NCBI GenBank assembly: GCA_000383355.1
Contig: KB911169.1
Location: 1 to 64,000 of the forward strand
Direction: 5' to 3'
Length of the DNA stretch: 64,000 nt
Origin: Flavobacterium sp. SCGC AAA160-P02
GTDB taxonomy: Bacteria; Bacteroidota; Bacteroidia; Flavobacteriales; Flavobacteriaceae
Each line of letters begins with the position of its first letter. Position 1 is the first letter of the stretch. Shown here in pieces: positions 43,066-52,967 of the stretch. Position numbers and translations under genes: made by a program. Below the pieces are notes generated by a model. That model was given only the letters and a program-made list of their open reading frames with translations. It was not told the DNA's origin and searched no databases.

Positions 43066-44775
43066 ATGAAAAATATTTTAGACAAAGCAACCTTATGGCT
43101 TTCAGACACATTTGATACTGAAACACAACAAGAAATACAACAATTAATTAGCTCTAATTCTAATGATCTAACAGATCGATTTTACAAAGATCTAGAATTT
43201 GGAACAGGTGGAATGCGAGGAATGATGGGCGCTGGAACCAACCGTATTAATAAGTATACCTTAGGGAAAGCTACCCAAGGGCTGAGTAATTACTTAAAAG
43301 AATCGTATCCTAACGAAGAAATAAAAGTAGCCATCGCTTACGATTGTAGGCACAACAGTGACACCTTTTCTAGACTGGTTGCTGAGGTACTTTCTGCAAA
43401 TGATATTAAAGTGGTAGTATTTGAAGATTTACGTCCTACTCCAGAACTTTCGTTTGCTGTAAATGAGTTAAACTGTCATGCTGGAATTGTATTAACTGCC
43501 TCTCACAATCCGCCAGAATACAATGGCTATAAAGTGTATTGGACAGATGGTGGTCAAATAGTTCCTCCACAAGATAAAAGTATCATAGATGAGGTGAATT
43601 CCTTAGATTTTTCTGATATTAATTTTAATGCAAAACCTGCATTAATTTCTGAAATTGGTGCTGAAGTAGATGAAGCTTTTTGGAAAGCATCTATTAAAAA
43701 TGGCACCTTTGATGTACAAGGAAGAGATGATTTAAAAATTGTTTTTACATCGTTGCACGGTACTTCTGTGAAATTAATTCCTGAAGTTCTAAAAAGAGCT
43801 GGATATCCTCAAGTGCACAGCATTAAAGAACAAGAAGAACCAGACGGTAATTTTCCAACGGTAAAATCGCCCAATCCAGAAGAGCCTGAAGCACTTGAAA
43901 TGGCTATAAATCTTGCTGAAAAAATTGGAGCAGATATTGTTTTAGGAACAGACCCAGATAGTGATAGAATTGGAATTGCTGTTAGAGATACCAGTGGTAA
44001 AATTAAATTATTGAACGGAAATCAGGCCATGGTTGTTATGACAGATTTCTTAATTAAGCAATGGAAACAACAAGGAAGACTTAACGGGAAACAATTTGTT
44101 GGCTCTACTATCGTTTCCACTACTATGGTGAATGATATTGCCACAAGTTATGGTGTAGAAACTAAAATTGGTTTAACCGGGTTTAAATGGATTGCTAAAA
44201 TGATTATAGATTTTCCTGATCAAGATTTTATTGGCGGAGGAGAAGAAAGTTTTGGGTATATGGTAGGAGATTTTGTAAGAGATAAAGATGCGGTAACGTC
44301 TGCATTATTAGCCTGTGAAATTGCCGCTGCAGCCAAAGCAGGTGGAAGTTCTTTTTATGATACCTTGCTAGAGCTTTATACAAAGCATAGTTTCTACAAA
44401 GAACGATTGGTTTCTTTTACAAAGAAAGGGATGGATGGAGCAGAACAAATTAAACAAATTATGATAGATTTACGTAAAAACCCACTCACTCACATAGACG
44501 GGTCTAAAGTAACTTTTGTAAATGATTATGAGGCTTCTACAGAAAAGAATATGAGTACTGGAGAAGAAAAAATTATGGAGCTACCGAAATCTAATGTATT
44601 AATTTATCATACAGAAGACGGTACTAAAGTGGCAGCTAGACCTAGCGGAACAGAGCCAAAAATAAAATTCTATTTTAGTGTGCAATCTTCTTTAGATACT
44701 GTTGAAAATGCCATTGAAAAAGAACAAGAATTGGATACTAAAATTGATAGAATTATAAACGAAATGGACATTTAA
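43066..44775 (+). CDS. Phosphoglucomutase/phosphomannomutase family enzyme
   Basis: The 569-aa alpha-D-phosphohexomutase has all four domains. The phosphoserine loop is TASHNPPEYNGYKVYW (about 142-157), the metal loop DPDSDRIGIAV, the sugar loop GGEESFGY, and the phosphate loop RPSGTEPKIKFYF near the C-terminus. The length and insertions match the PGM2/YhxB-like type that interconverts hexose 1- and 6-phosphates or pentose phosphates. Its stop overlaps the start of the ABC exporter gene (TAATG). Confidence 0.92.
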   Translation: MKNILDKATLWLSDTFDTETQQEIQQLISSNSNDLTDRFYKDLEFGTGGMRGMMGAGTNRINKYTLGKATQGLSNYLKESYPNEEIKVAIAYDCRHNSDTFSRLVAEVLSANDIKVVVFEDLRPTPELSFAVNELNCHAGIVLTASHNPPEYNGYKVYWTDGGQIVPPQDKSIIDEVNSLDFSDINFNAKPALISEIGAEVDEAFWKASIKNGTFDVQGRDDLKIVFTSLHGTSVKLIPEVLKRAGYPQVHSIKEQEEPDGNFPTVKSPNPEEPEALEMAINLAEKIGADIVLGTDPDSDRIGIAVRDTSGKIKLLNGNQAMVVMTDFLIKQWKQQGRLNGKQFVGSTIVSTTMVNDIATSYGVETKIGLTGFKWIAKMIIDFPDQDFIGGGEESFGYMVGDFVRDKDAVTSALLACEIAAAAKAGGSSFYDTLLELYTKHSFYKERLVSFTKKGMDGAEQIKQIMIDLRKNPLTHIDGSKVTFVNDYEASTEKNMSTGEEKIMELPKSNVLIYHTEDGTKVAARPSGTEPKIKFYFSVQSSLDTVENAIEKEQELDTKIDRIINEMDI

Positions 44776-46604
44776 TGAAGCATTTTAGAAAAATTTTATC
44801 TTTTGCAAGACCCTACATAAAAAGAGTTTGGACAACTACGATGTTCAATGTACTGTATGCTATTTTTAATATCTTAACGGTACTCTCTTTTTTACCTGTA
44901 CTTTCAATCTTATTTAAAACAGATAGTAAAGTAGAAGTAAAACCAACCTATACAGGAGTTGCAAATGGTTTTGATTATTTAAAAGATAGTTTCTATTATG
45001 AAATCACTCAGTATATAAATGCAAATGGAGTTATGGCTACACTTGCGCTAGTATGTGTTATCTGTATTATCTTGTTTTTCTTTAAAAATCTTTTTCGCTT
45101 TTTAGGTTCTTATGAATTGGCTTTTCTTACCAATGGGATTACTAAAGACTTAAGAAACAGTATCTATAAAAAGGTTCTTATTTTACCTATTTCTTATTTC
45201 TCTGAGAAAAGAAAAGGAGACCTTCTATCTAGAATAACAGTTGACGTACAAGTTGTAGAAGTTTCTTTTTTAGACTCTGTAGGCTCTATTGTTAGAGACC
45301 CTTTAACTATTATCATCATATTAATTATGATGTTTGCTATAAGTACTAAATTGACAATTTTCGTATTTATCATGTTGCCAATTTCTGGACTTATTATTTC
45401 TTCTTTAGGTAAAAAGTTAAAGAAGAACTCGATGAACGCACAAAAAGAAAGTGGTCGGTTTTTATCTTTTGTTGAAGAAACATTAACTGGTTTACGAATT
45501 ATCAAGGGATTTAATGCTGAAGAAACGATTGGAAGAAAGTTTACAGATTCAACAAATTCATATGCTCGTTTAATGACGAAAGTAATTCAGCGTCAGAAGT
45601 TAGCTTCTCCGCTAAGTGAATTTTTAGGAGCTGTAACTATTATGGTTATTCTTTGGTTTGGTGGAAGCATTGTGCTTTCTGGAGGAAGTACTTTAAATGC
45701 TGAGACTTTTATTGGATATATTGTCTTATTCTACTCCGTCTTACAACCTGCAAAAGCCTTGTCGAACTCTATTTCAAATATTCAAAAAGGAGATGCCTCT
45801 GCGCAAAGAATTTTAGAAATATTAGAAACTGAAAATACAATTGTCGATAAACCTGATGCTCTTGAGAAAAAATCTTTCGATGAGAAAATTGTTTTCAATG
45901 ATATCACTTTTAAATATTTAGAAGATGCTGTTATTAAAAACTTTTCTTTAGAAATTAAAAAAGGCGAAACTGTTGCTTTGGTTGGTCAATCTGGAAGTGG
46001 AAAATCTACTATTGCAAATCTTATAACTCGCTTTTATGATGTAAATGCCGGAACAATTTCTATGGACGGTGTAGACATCAAGGATATGACTAAAAAGTCC
46101 TTACGTAATTTGATGGGAATTGTAACACAAGATTCAATCTTGTTTAACGATACCGTTGCCAATAATATTAAACTAGCAAAACAAGATGCTACAGATAACG
46201 ATGTTCTAGATGCTTCAGAAATAGCAAATGCACATGAGTTTGTAAAAGATTTACCTGAGCAATATGATACTAATATTGGTGATGGAGGAGGAAAAATATC
46301 TGGTGGACAAAAGCAACGTTTGTCAATTGCTAGAGCAGTTTTAAAAAATCCTCCAATCATGATTTTAGATGAAGCTACTTCTGCATTAGATACAGAATCT
46401 GAGTTGTTGGTTCAAAAAGCATTAGAAAAAATGATGGAGAATAGAACTTCTATTGTTATTGCGCATCGTTTATCGACTATTCAAAATGCAAATCATATTG
46501 TTGTTATGGGGAAAGGTCGAATTTTAGAGCAAGGAAAACACGAAGAACTGTTAGAACAAAAAGGTGAATACTACAAGCTTGTAAACATGCAATCTTTTAC
46601 ATAA
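44775..46604 (+). CDS. MsbA-like ABC exporter
   Basis: The 609-aa half-transporter joins a six-helix ABC membrane domain (about 15-345) to a nucleotide-binding domain (about 365-605). The latter has Walker A GQSGSGKST, Q-loop VTQDSILF, signature SGGQKQRLS, Walker B IMILDEATSALD and the switch His in AHRLS. Homologues flip lipid A-core, lipid-linked sugars or drugs. The neighbouring glycan genes favour a lipid or glycolipid substrate. The insert with two hydrophobic stretches near residues 15-110 is long for MsbA. The last 8 bases overlap the convergent GT4 gene. Confidence 0.9.
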   Translation: MKHFRKILSFARPYIKRVWTTTMFNVLYAIFNILTVLSFLPVLSILFKTDSKVEVKPTYTGVANGFDYLKDSFYYEITQYINANGVMATLALVCVICIILFFFKNLFRFLGSYELAFLTNGITKDLRNSIYKKVLILPISYFSEKRKGDLLSRITVDVQVVEVSFLDSVGSIVRDPLTIIIILIMMFAISTKLTIFVFIMLPISGLIISSLGKKLKKNSMNAQKESGRFLSFVEETLTGLRIIKGFNAEETIGRKFTDSTNSYARLMTKVIQRQKLASPLSEFLGAVTIMVILWFGGSIVLSGGSTLNAETFIGYIVLFYSVLQPAKALSNSISNIQKGDASAQRILEILETENTIVDKPDALEKKSFDEKIVFNDITFKYLEDAVIKNFSLEIKKGETVALVGQSGSGKSTIANLITRFYDVNAGTISMDGVDIKDMTKKSLRNLMGIVTQDSILFNDTVANNIKLAKQDATDNDVLDASEIANAHEFVKDLPEQYDTNIGDGGGKISGGQKQRLSIARAVLKNPPIMILDEATSALDTESELLVQKALEKMMENRTSIVIAHRLSTIQNANHIVVMGKGRILEQGKHEELLEQKGEYYKLVNMQSFT

Positions 46605-47625
46605 GTTTCTTATAAATAGCGATATACTTATCTAAAAAACCTTGTGCTGAGTAATGTTGGTTATATACAGAGAACACTTCTTCATTAGTGATTTTTTGCA
46701 TTTTCTTAAAATTATCCAACCATTCTTTTTTATCAAAAGTATCTTGTACAAAAGAAGGAAAATGCTTCTGAATAATTTTTACAGATTCTCCGATATTGTA
46801 GCTTAAGAATGGAATTCCTTGAGACAAATATTCTATCAAAGCTAATGGATCACCTTCCGAAGTAGATGTTAGCAAAGCATAGTTATATTTATATAATTCA
46901 GTTTGTACGTTGATTGATCCATGCTGAAAAAAAACACGGTTAGACATTCCTATAGATTCTATCTTTTTTTGCAAAGTTTTGAAATAAGAATTATCTGTTT
47001 TAGAACAGTAAATTGTTAAATCTAAATTCAATTCTTTAGCTAGTTCAACTGCAAAAAAGTGATTCTTTACGGGTTTCATATTACCTACAAATACCAATCC
47101 TTTTTTTTCGATATTTTCTGGAAGATCTACTTTATATTTTAAAACAAAATTATGAACTAAAAATACAATTTTTGAATCTAGACCTACTCTATGTAAAGCC
47201 CAATCTGTTAGCAATTTAGAACAACCAATGTATAAATCAGGCTTGTAAAAAGATCGATAAAATGTTGGGATTCTTTTGTTAACAGCTATCTCACCATAAT
47301 GATCATGCAAGATTAACTTCTTTTTTACTCCGTAAGCCAGTAATGTTTTTTTCACATACTTATAATTCTGCCTCATGTGAACATGAACTATATCAGCTTC
47401 TTTTACTTCTTTAATTAGCGTTTTATATGCTTTAAACTTACGTTTCTTTCTTCCAAGAATTACAACTTCAATACCTTCATCAATAAGTTCAAATAAAGGT
47501 CCAGAATTATCAAATACTACAATTTTCACATCGTACTTATAACGATGTAAGAGATTGGCCATGTTTACACAGACTCTTTCTGCTCCACCCAAACCTAATT
47601 GATCTATAACTTGTAGTATTTTCAT
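46597..47625 (-). CDS. GT4-family glycosyltransferase
   Basis: The 342-aa GT-B enzyme has N-terminal LGLGGAERVCVNMANLLHRY and C-terminal STSEGDPLALIEYLSQGIPFLSYNIGE, the EX7E-like region that binds the nucleotide sugar. It likely adds a sugar to surface glycan or LPS core. It is the last gene of a minus-strand run from dapD and starts 1 base after cca. Confidence 0.87.
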   Translation of the reverse strand: MKILQVIDQLGLGGAERVCVNMANLLHRYKYDVKIVVFDNSGPLFELIDEGIEVVILGRKKRKFKAYKTLIKEVKEADIVHVHMRQNYKYVKKTLLAYGVKKKLILHDHYGEIAVNKRIPTFYRSFYKPDLYIGCSKLLTDWALHRVGLDSKIVFLVHNFVLKYKVDLPENIEKKGLVFVGNMKPVKNHFFAVELAKELNLDLTIYCSKTDNSYFKTLQKKIESIGMSNRVFFQHGSINVQTELYKYNYALLTSTSEGDPLALIEYLSQGIPFLSYNIGESVKIIQKHFPSFVQDTFDKKEWLDNFKKMQKITNEEVFSVYNQHYSAQGFLDKYIAIYKKLM

Positions 47626-47626
47626 A

Positions 47627-49051
47627 TTACCTTTTTACTTTCAACTCCAGCTCTTCACCTTTTCTAATCATAAAATCATAAGAAGCTTGATGATTGTTAG
47701 GAATTTCACCTTCTAAAATAGCTTCTTTAATAGCTTCTTTTAACTGACCAATTTCACGGCAAGGCTTTAGATTAAAAGTTTTCATAATTTCCTCTCCGCT
47801 AATAGGTGGTTGAAAATTTCGCACATGATCTCGTTCTTCTACTTCTTTTATTTTTTCGCGTACATCTTCAAAATTCTTGTGATAGCGTTCAAATTTTTTA
47901 GGATTCTTTGTAGTAATATCTGCCTCACATAAGGTCATTAAAGCATCAATATCATCACCAGCATCAAAAACCAACCTTCTTACAGCAGCATCTGTAACAT
48001 CGGTTGCTAAAACAATAGGCCTAGAACTTAACATCACCAACTTCTGCACAAATTTCATCTTAGTGTTTAAGGGCAATTTTAAGCGTTTGAATAATTTATA
48101 GACCATTTTAGATCCCACAAATTCATGTGCATGAAAAGTCCAACCTATTTTCTTGTGAAATCGTTTTGTAGGTGCCTTGCCTATATCATGCAATAAAGCT
48201 GCCCATCTTAACCAAGTATCTTCGGTAGTTCTTGAAATATTATCAAGAACTTCTAAGGTGTGATAGAAATTATCTTTGTGTTTTTGACCTTCTACCTCTT
48301 CAACACCTTTTAAAGCAATTAATTCTGGCAGAATCATTTCCAATAAATTGGTTTTCTCTAATAATAAAAACCCAATTGAAGGTTTCTTAGCATCAATTAT
48401 TTTATTTAATTCTACAATAATTCGCTCTTTCGTAATAATGGCTAAACGAGGTGCATTTTTAGCAATTGCTTTTAAGGAATGTTCTTCAATTTCAAAATTT
48501 AATTGAGTTGCAAATCTAATGGCTCGCATCATTCGTAATGGATCATCAGAATAGGTGATATCTGGATTTAAAGGCGTTTTAATGATTTTATTTGCTAAAT
48601 CCTTAATTCCATTAAAGGGATCTAATAATGTACCGTAATCGTCATTATTTAAGCTTATTGCCAATGCATTGATTGTAAAATCTCTTCTGTTTTGATCGTC
48701 TTCCAGGGTTCCTTCTGTAACTTCTGGGTTTCTACTGTCTTCTGCATAAGATTCTTTTCTAGCACCAACAAACTCTAGCTCTATATCTTTGTAGCGCAGC
48801 ATTGCTGTTCCGTAAGTTTTAAAGACCTGAACTTTGGGTTTATTTGGCAACAAAGAAGCTACTTTTTTTGCCAGAGCAATACCATTTCCAATAGTCACAA
48901 CATCTATGTCTTTAGCAGTGCCTCTTTGTAAAATAAAATCACGCACAAACCCACCAATAACATAACTTTTCACCTCTAAAATTTCGGATGCTTTTGCTAT
49001 GATTGAAAAAATATCTTCTGATATGGCTTCTTTGTAATTTTGGTTTTGCAT
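47627..49051 (-). CDS. cca: CCA tRNA nucleotidyltransferase (class II) with HD domain
   Basis: The 474-aa protein has the class II nucleotidyltransferase head (GGFVRDFILQRGTAKDIDVVTIG, about 33-55) and the RRDFTINALAI motif. RNA-binding helices follow, then an HD domain (LHDIGKAPTKRF, about 288). It adds or repairs the CCA end of tRNAs. Poly(A) polymerases are close relatives, but CCA addition is the likelier role since no other cca gene is expected. It starts 3 bases after tsaC. Confidence 0.9.
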   Translation of the reverse strand: MQNQNYKEAISEDIFSIIAKASEILEVKSYVIGGFVRDFILQRGTAKDIDVVTIGNGIALAKKVASLLPNKPKVQVFKTYGTAMLRYKDIELEFVGARKESYAEDSRNPEVTEGTLEDDQNRRDFTINALAISLNNDDYGTLLDPFNGIKDLANKIIKTPLNPDITYSDDPLRMMRAIRFATQLNFEIEEHSLKAIAKNAPRLAIITKERIIVELNKIIDAKKPSIGFLLLEKTNLLEMILPELIALKGVEEVEGQKHKDNFYHTLEVLDNISRTTEDTWLRWAALLHDIGKAPTKRFHKKIGWTFHAHEFVGSKMVYKLFKRLKLPLNTKMKFVQKLVMLSSRPIVLATDVTDAAVRRLVFDAGDDIDALMTLCEADITTKNPKKFERYHKNFEDVREKIKEVEERDHVRNFQPPISGEEIMKTFNLKPCREIGQLKEAIKEAILEGEIPNNHQASYDFMIRKGEELELKVKR

Positions 49052-49054
49052 AAA

Positions 49055-49615
49055 TTAATCTCTTATTACTTCTATGTCTTCTCCAATTAGTTTTAAAATT
49101 GTTGAAGATTTGTCTGTAATTTTATCTCGCTCCAAATTTACTATATAATCTACGCCCTCCAAAATTGGTTGACTTATTTCTGAAAATGATTTTGGAGTAG
49201 CTTCTCCACTTATATTCGCAGAAGTTGAAACAATTGGTTTTCCAAATAAATTTATTAAATCCAAACAATAATCATGTGTTGGAATTCTAATGGCTATAGT
49301 GTTATCTGATGAAATGGTATTAGAGGCCAATCTTGTTGGGTTATTATAAATAATTGTGGTTGGTTTCTCAGAAGCTGTAATTATATGAATTGCTTTTTCT
49401 GGAATTGTCTCAATATAAGAATTCAACATTTCTAAAGAACTAACTAAAATTACCAAGCTTTTACTTTCTACCCTATTTTTTAGCTCAAAAATTTTAGCAA
49501 CTGCTTCATCACAAGTAGCATCGCAACCAAGACCCCATACGGTGTCTGTTGGATACAAAAGAATTTGCTTGTTTTGTAAGACTTTTAATGCATCAAGTAG
49601 TGCTGTATTAAACAT
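49055..49615 (-). CDS. tsaC: L-threonylcarbamoyladenylate synthase (TsaC/Sua5/YrdC)
   Basis: The 186-aa YrdC-fold enzyme starts with a segment ending LLYPTDTVWGLGCDATCDEA, followed by KNRVESKSLVILVSS and IVSTSANISGEATP. It makes the threonylcarbamoyl-AMP used for t6A37 in tRNAs. The Sua5 C-terminal domain is absent, as in TsaC. Its start overlaps the preceding glycerophosphotransferase-like gene by one base. Confidence 0.92.
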   Translation of the reverse strand: MFNTALLDALKVLQNKQILLYPTDTVWGLGCDATCDEAVAKIFELKNRVESKSLVILVSSLEMLNSYIETIPEKAIHIITASEKPTTIIYNNPTRLASNTISSDNTIAIRIPTHDYCLDLINLFGKPIVSTSANISGEATPKSFSEISQPILEGVDYIVNLERDKITDKSSTILKLIGEDIEVIRD

Positions 49616-50652
49616 CAGTTTTTTCCAAATAGTTTAGTTATTTTATATCTACGAAACCATGAAATTACTCTTTTTTCTGGTACGCCGTTTTTTTCGATAT
49701 ATGCTTCTACTGCATTAACCATACGTATTGCAGATTTACCATCTGTGTATGGATGGTATTCTTTTAAAATATTTGCGCGTTTTTCTTTAAAAGGATCTTC
49801 TGTTAAATTTACAGCTACTTTATGAACCAAACCACTATAGGATAATGAATTATCCCAATTAGCAACAGTAGCATTATTTTTAAAAGTAAGTACTGGCTTG
49901 TCTAATAGTAAAAATTCATAGACAACAGAAGAAGTATCACTAATCATAAGATCCGCTATCAATAAATATTTGATAATATTTCGTTCTTCCACAAAAAGTA
50001 CATTCTCAAATTTATCTGCAAGTTTTTTATATAAATCAATTAAATTTTGCGCCATTAAATCATGAAATTTAATCACAATAAAATATTCTTTATGAGCTGC
50101 CAGTTCTTCTATCTGTGCCAATAAATAAGGAGCACTTGATAATGATGGTGAAAATGTAGGTGCAAAAAGAATAATTTTTTCTGTGTTAGAACTAAGTAAT
50201 AAGTCTTGTTTGTCTTCATCATATTTATGAAGTTCTTTTCCATAGATATCTAGTTTTGGCCAACCTGTTTCTACAACACTAAAGTTTTTATGCTTTTGGG
50301 CAGCTTCAGAGAACCATTTTGTAAAATAAGGTCCTTGAGTTAAATACAAATCAAAATAACTACGGATTCTAAAGTGAGATTTTTTTTCTCCTGCCAACCC
50401 ATGAAATACCTGAGTTTTAACACCCCTTAGGTAATATGGCACTTCATTCCCTGGAACAAAAATAGCATCACTTTGAAAGTTAATAATCTCTTTAATACTA
50501 GAAGTGACATTTTCATCTTTGAAAGGAAATTTTTCTATTATTGATGCTCTAACAAACCAAATATATTCATCATTTTTTTCTTTTAAAACCTCCATAATAG
50601 GTTGAAGAATTCCAAAAGAATAAGGGTTCATACAAAATAGAACTGTCTTCAT
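49615..50652 (-). CDS. CDP-glycerol glycerophosphotransferase family protein
   Basis: The 345-aa protein has the GT-B-like fold of the TagF/TagB family. Visible motifs are TQVFHGLAGEKKSHF, TQGPYFTKWF, ETGWPKLD and the C-terminal MISDTSSVVYEFLLLDKPVLTF. In Gram-positives the family builds teichoic acids; in Bacteroidota such enzymes probably add phosphoglycerol or a related group to surface glycans. It sits between two glycosyltransferase genes. The exact donor is unknown. Confidence 0.82.
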   Translation of the reverse strand: MKTVLFCMNPYSFGILQPIMEVLKEKNDEYIWFVRASIIEKFPFKDENVTSSIKEIINFQSDAIFVPGNEVPYYLRGVKTQVFHGLAGEKKSHFRIRSYFDLYLTQGPYFTKWFSEAAQKHKNFSVVETGWPKLDIYGKELHKYDEDKQDLLLSSNTEKIILFAPTFSPSLSSAPYLLAQIEELAAHKEYFIVIKFHDLMAQNLIDLYKKLADKFENVLFVEERNIIKYLLIADLMISDTSSVVYEFLLLDKPVLTFKNNATVANWDNSLSYSGLVHKVAVNLTEDPFKEKRANILKEYHPYTDGKSAIRMVNAVEAYIEKNGVPEKRVISWFRRYKITKLFGKN

Positions 50653-50720
50653 AAACGATGATATAATGTTATAAAAAAATTATCAGTTAAGAACTAATTT
50701 CAAGAGTTAGTATTATAATT

Positions 50721-51488
50721 TTAACCGTTGGTATTACTATTATTTTTTTTATTATTTAAATACCAAAGATTCATATACCTATCTAGAACTCTGTAGGCTC
50801 TAATTTTTGATATTAAAAACCCTGCATGTCCATCTAAAAAACCAAGTTTTAAAATAAAATGAATTATAAAGGTTACTAATGGCTTTACAAATAAATGAAA
50901 TAAGGTTACTTTCTGACCTCTTTCATGCAATTGTTCTGCTTGAATTTGAGCATACAATTTTTGTTTTGACATATAATGGTCAAAATCTCTGTATGAAAAA
51001 TGATCAACTCTGTGTTTAAAAAAACCAAGTAGACCGTCTGCTTTTATAGTTTCATGAACTTTAACTCCATTATATCTGCAATTGCTTTTACGAAATAAAC
51101 GAATCACTTTATCTCTTTGGCAACCGGTATATTTAATTTGTTTGTCTCCCAAATAAAAATTTCTTTTTACATAAAATCCAACAAATGTTGTTTGAACTAA
51201 ATCAATACTTAAAATTTCTTTTTTTAGACTTGGAGTCACCCTTTCATCTGCGTCTAAAATATAAATCCAATCGTTTTTAGCGAGGTCTATAGCAAAGTTT
51301 TTTTGTGAGGAAAAATCGTCAAAAACACGTTGTACAATTTTAACATCATGTTGTTTGGCAAGTTCTATAGTTGCATCGGTACTGAAGGAATCAATCACAA
51401 TTATTTCATCTGCAAAATCAACTGATTTTATAGAAGCTTCAATATGAATTTCTTCATTTAGGGTTGGTATGATGGCAGTAATTTTCAT
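50721..51488 (-). CDS. GT2 glycosyltransferase, WaaE/KdtX-like
   Basis: The 255-aa protein has IIPTLNEEIHIEASIKSVDFADEIIVIDSFSTD at the N-terminus and the metal site YILDADERV. It then continues in the LPS core beta-1,4-glucosyltransferase pattern (YTGCQRDKVIRLFRKSNCRYNG and a hydrophobic amphipathic C-terminal helix). It probably extends the LPS core. It starts 6 bases after dapD. Confidence 0.86.
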   Translation of the reverse strand: MKITAIIPTLNEEIHIEASIKSVDFADEIIVIDSFSTDATIELAKQHDVKIVQRVFDDFSSQKNFAIDLAKNDWIYILDADERVTPSLKKEILSIDLVQTTFVGFYVKRNFYLGDKQIKYTGCQRDKVIRLFRKSNCRYNGVKVHETIKADGLLGFFKHRVDHFSYRDFDHYMSKQKLYAQIQAEQLHERGQKVTLFHLFVKPLVTFIIHFILKLGFLDGHAGFLISKIRAYRVLDRYMNLWYLNNKKNNSNTNG

Positions 51489-51494
51489 TTTTCC

Positions 51495-52310
51495 TTATAC
51501 AGCTACATTGTATTCACGTAGCGCCTCATTTAGAGAGGTTTTTTTGTTGGTGCTTTCTTTTCTTTTCCCAATAATAAGTGCACATGGCACTTGGTAGTCT
51601 CCTGCTGGAAATTTTTTAGTGTAACTTCCAGGAATAACAACACTTCTTTCTGGGACTTCACCTTTCATTTCTATAGGTTCACTTCCAGTAACATCAATAA
51701 TTTTTGTACTCATTGTTAAGACAACATTGGCTCCTAAAACAGCTTCTTTACCTACCTTTACCCCTTCAACTACAATAGATCTAGAACCAATAAAGGCTCC
51801 ATCTTCAATAATTACTGGAGAAGCTTGCAAGGGTTCTAAAACACCACCAATTCCAACACCTCCAGATAAATGAACATTTTTTCCTATTTGTGCACAACTT
51901 CCAACCGTAGCCCAAGTATCTACCATCGTTCCTTCATCTACATAAGCACCTATATTTACATAACTTGGCATTAAAATAGTTCCAGATGCTATATAAGAAC
52001 CGTGTCTAGCAACTGCATTTGGCACCACTCTTATTCCTCTGGCTTCAAAGTTTCTTTTTAATGGAATTTTATCGTGATATTCAAAAATACCTGCTTCTAA
52101 AGTTTCCATTTTTTGAATTGGAAAATACAGTACTACGGCCTTTTTAACCCATTCATTTACTAGCCAATCAGTACCTTTGGGTTCTGCAACACGCAAGACT
52201 CCAGTATCTAGTAAATCTATGACTTTTCTAATGGCACTAACTGTTGTTTGTTCTTTTAAAAGCGCTCTGTCTTCCCAGGCATTTTCTATAATTACTTGTA
52301 AAGAATTCAT
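51495..52310 (-). CDS. dapD: 2,3,4,5-tetrahydropyridine-2,6-dicarboxylate N-succinyltransferase
   Basis: The 271-aa left-handed beta-helix enzyme uses succinyl-CoA in lysine and meso-diaminopimelate synthesis. Hexapeptide turns are clear from about 110 to 210 (RVVPNAVARHGSYIASGTI, MPSYVNIGAYVDEGTMVDTWATVGSCAQIG). The succinyl-CoA site region is GGVGIGGVLEPLQASPVIIEDGAFIGSRS. Its presence indicates the succinylase branch. A -7 box TATCTTTG lies at 52360-52367. Confidence 0.95.
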   Translation of the reverse strand: MNSLQVIIENAWEDRALLKEQTTVSAIRKVIDLLDTGVLRVAEPKGTDWLVNEWVKKAVVLYFPIQKMETLEAGIFEYHDKIPLKRNFEARGIRVVPNAVARHGSYIASGTILMPSYVNIGAYVDEGTMVDTWATVGSCAQIGKNVHLSGGVGIGGVLEPLQASPVIIEDGAFIGSRSIVVEGVKVGKEAVLGANVVLTMSTKIIDVTGSEPIEMKGEVPERSVVIPGSYTKKFPAGDYQVPCALIIGKRKESTNKKTSLNEALREYNVAV

Positions 52311-52359
52311 ACATTTATTGTTTCAAATATGTTTAAATTTATTGGGGTAACTCCAGCAA

Positions 52360-52367
52360 CAAAGATA
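52360..52367 (-). promoter_or_regulatory. -7 box of dapD
   Basis: TATCTTTG on the minus strand, 50 bases before the dapD ATG, in the divergent gap shared with ruvX. Confidence 0.5.
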
Positions 52368-52436
52368 GCATACTAATCACTTTTTAACGCGAAGATACAT
52401 TTTTTAAACAGAAAATTTTATCCTGTTTAAAATCCT

Positions 52437-52444
52437 TATTTTTG
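52437..52444 (+). promoter_or_regulatory. -7 box of ruvX
   Basis: TATTTTTG, 16 bases before the ruvX ATG, so the leader is very short. Confidence 0.5.
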
Positions 52445-52460
52445 CAGTAAACAAAGAATA

Positions 52461-52874
52461 ATGGCAAGAATTTTAGCAATAGATTTTGGAGAAAAAAGAA
52501 CAGGAATTGCTGTTACAGATCAGCTACAAATTATTGCATCTGGTTTAACAACTGTTGCAACAAAAGATTTAATTGTTTTTCTAAAGGAGTATACATCAAA
52601 AGAACCTGTTGAATTGTTTATTATTGGAAAACCAACACAAATGAACAACACCGATAGTGAAAGTGAAAAACATATTGTTGTTTTTTTAAAACTCCTTAAA
52701 AAATCAATCCCCACAATTCCTGTTATACGAATTGATGAACGATTTACATCTAAAATGGCATTTCAAACCATGATAGATAGTGGCTTAAAAAAGAAACAAC
52801 GAAGAAATAAAGGATTGGTAGATGAAATTAGTGCAACCATTATTCTTCAATCTTATTTATACAGCAAACACTAA
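52461..52874 (+). CDS. ruvX: Putative pre-16S rRNA nuclease / Holliday junction resolvase YqgF
   Basis: The 137-aa RNase H-fold protein has the family acidic residues: AIDFGEKRTGIAVTD at the start, IDERFTSKMA in the middle and LVDEISATIILQSYL at the end. YqgF is known to process the 5' end of 16S rRNA in E. coli, and a Holliday junction role has also been proposed. Confidence 0.93.
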   Translation: MARILAIDFGEKRTGIAVTDQLQIIASGLTTVATKDLIVFLKEYTSKEPVELFIIGKPTQMNNTDSESEKHIVVFLKLLKKSIPTIPVIRIDERFTSKMAFQTMIDSGLKKKQRRNKGLVDEISATIILQSYLYSKH

Positions 52875-52932
52875 TCAAATCTGAATTTAAAACTTTCCAC
52901 TTTTAACTTTTCTCTTTCTACAACTAACTTCG

Positions 52933-52940
52933 TACTTTTG
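52933..52940 (+). promoter_or_regulatory. -7 box of def
   Basis: TACTTTTG 27 bases before the def ATG. It probably drives def, the DUF5606 gene and mazG together. Confidence 0.5.
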
Positions 52941-52967
52941 CAAAAATTATTAGAATTTTAAGCCTTT

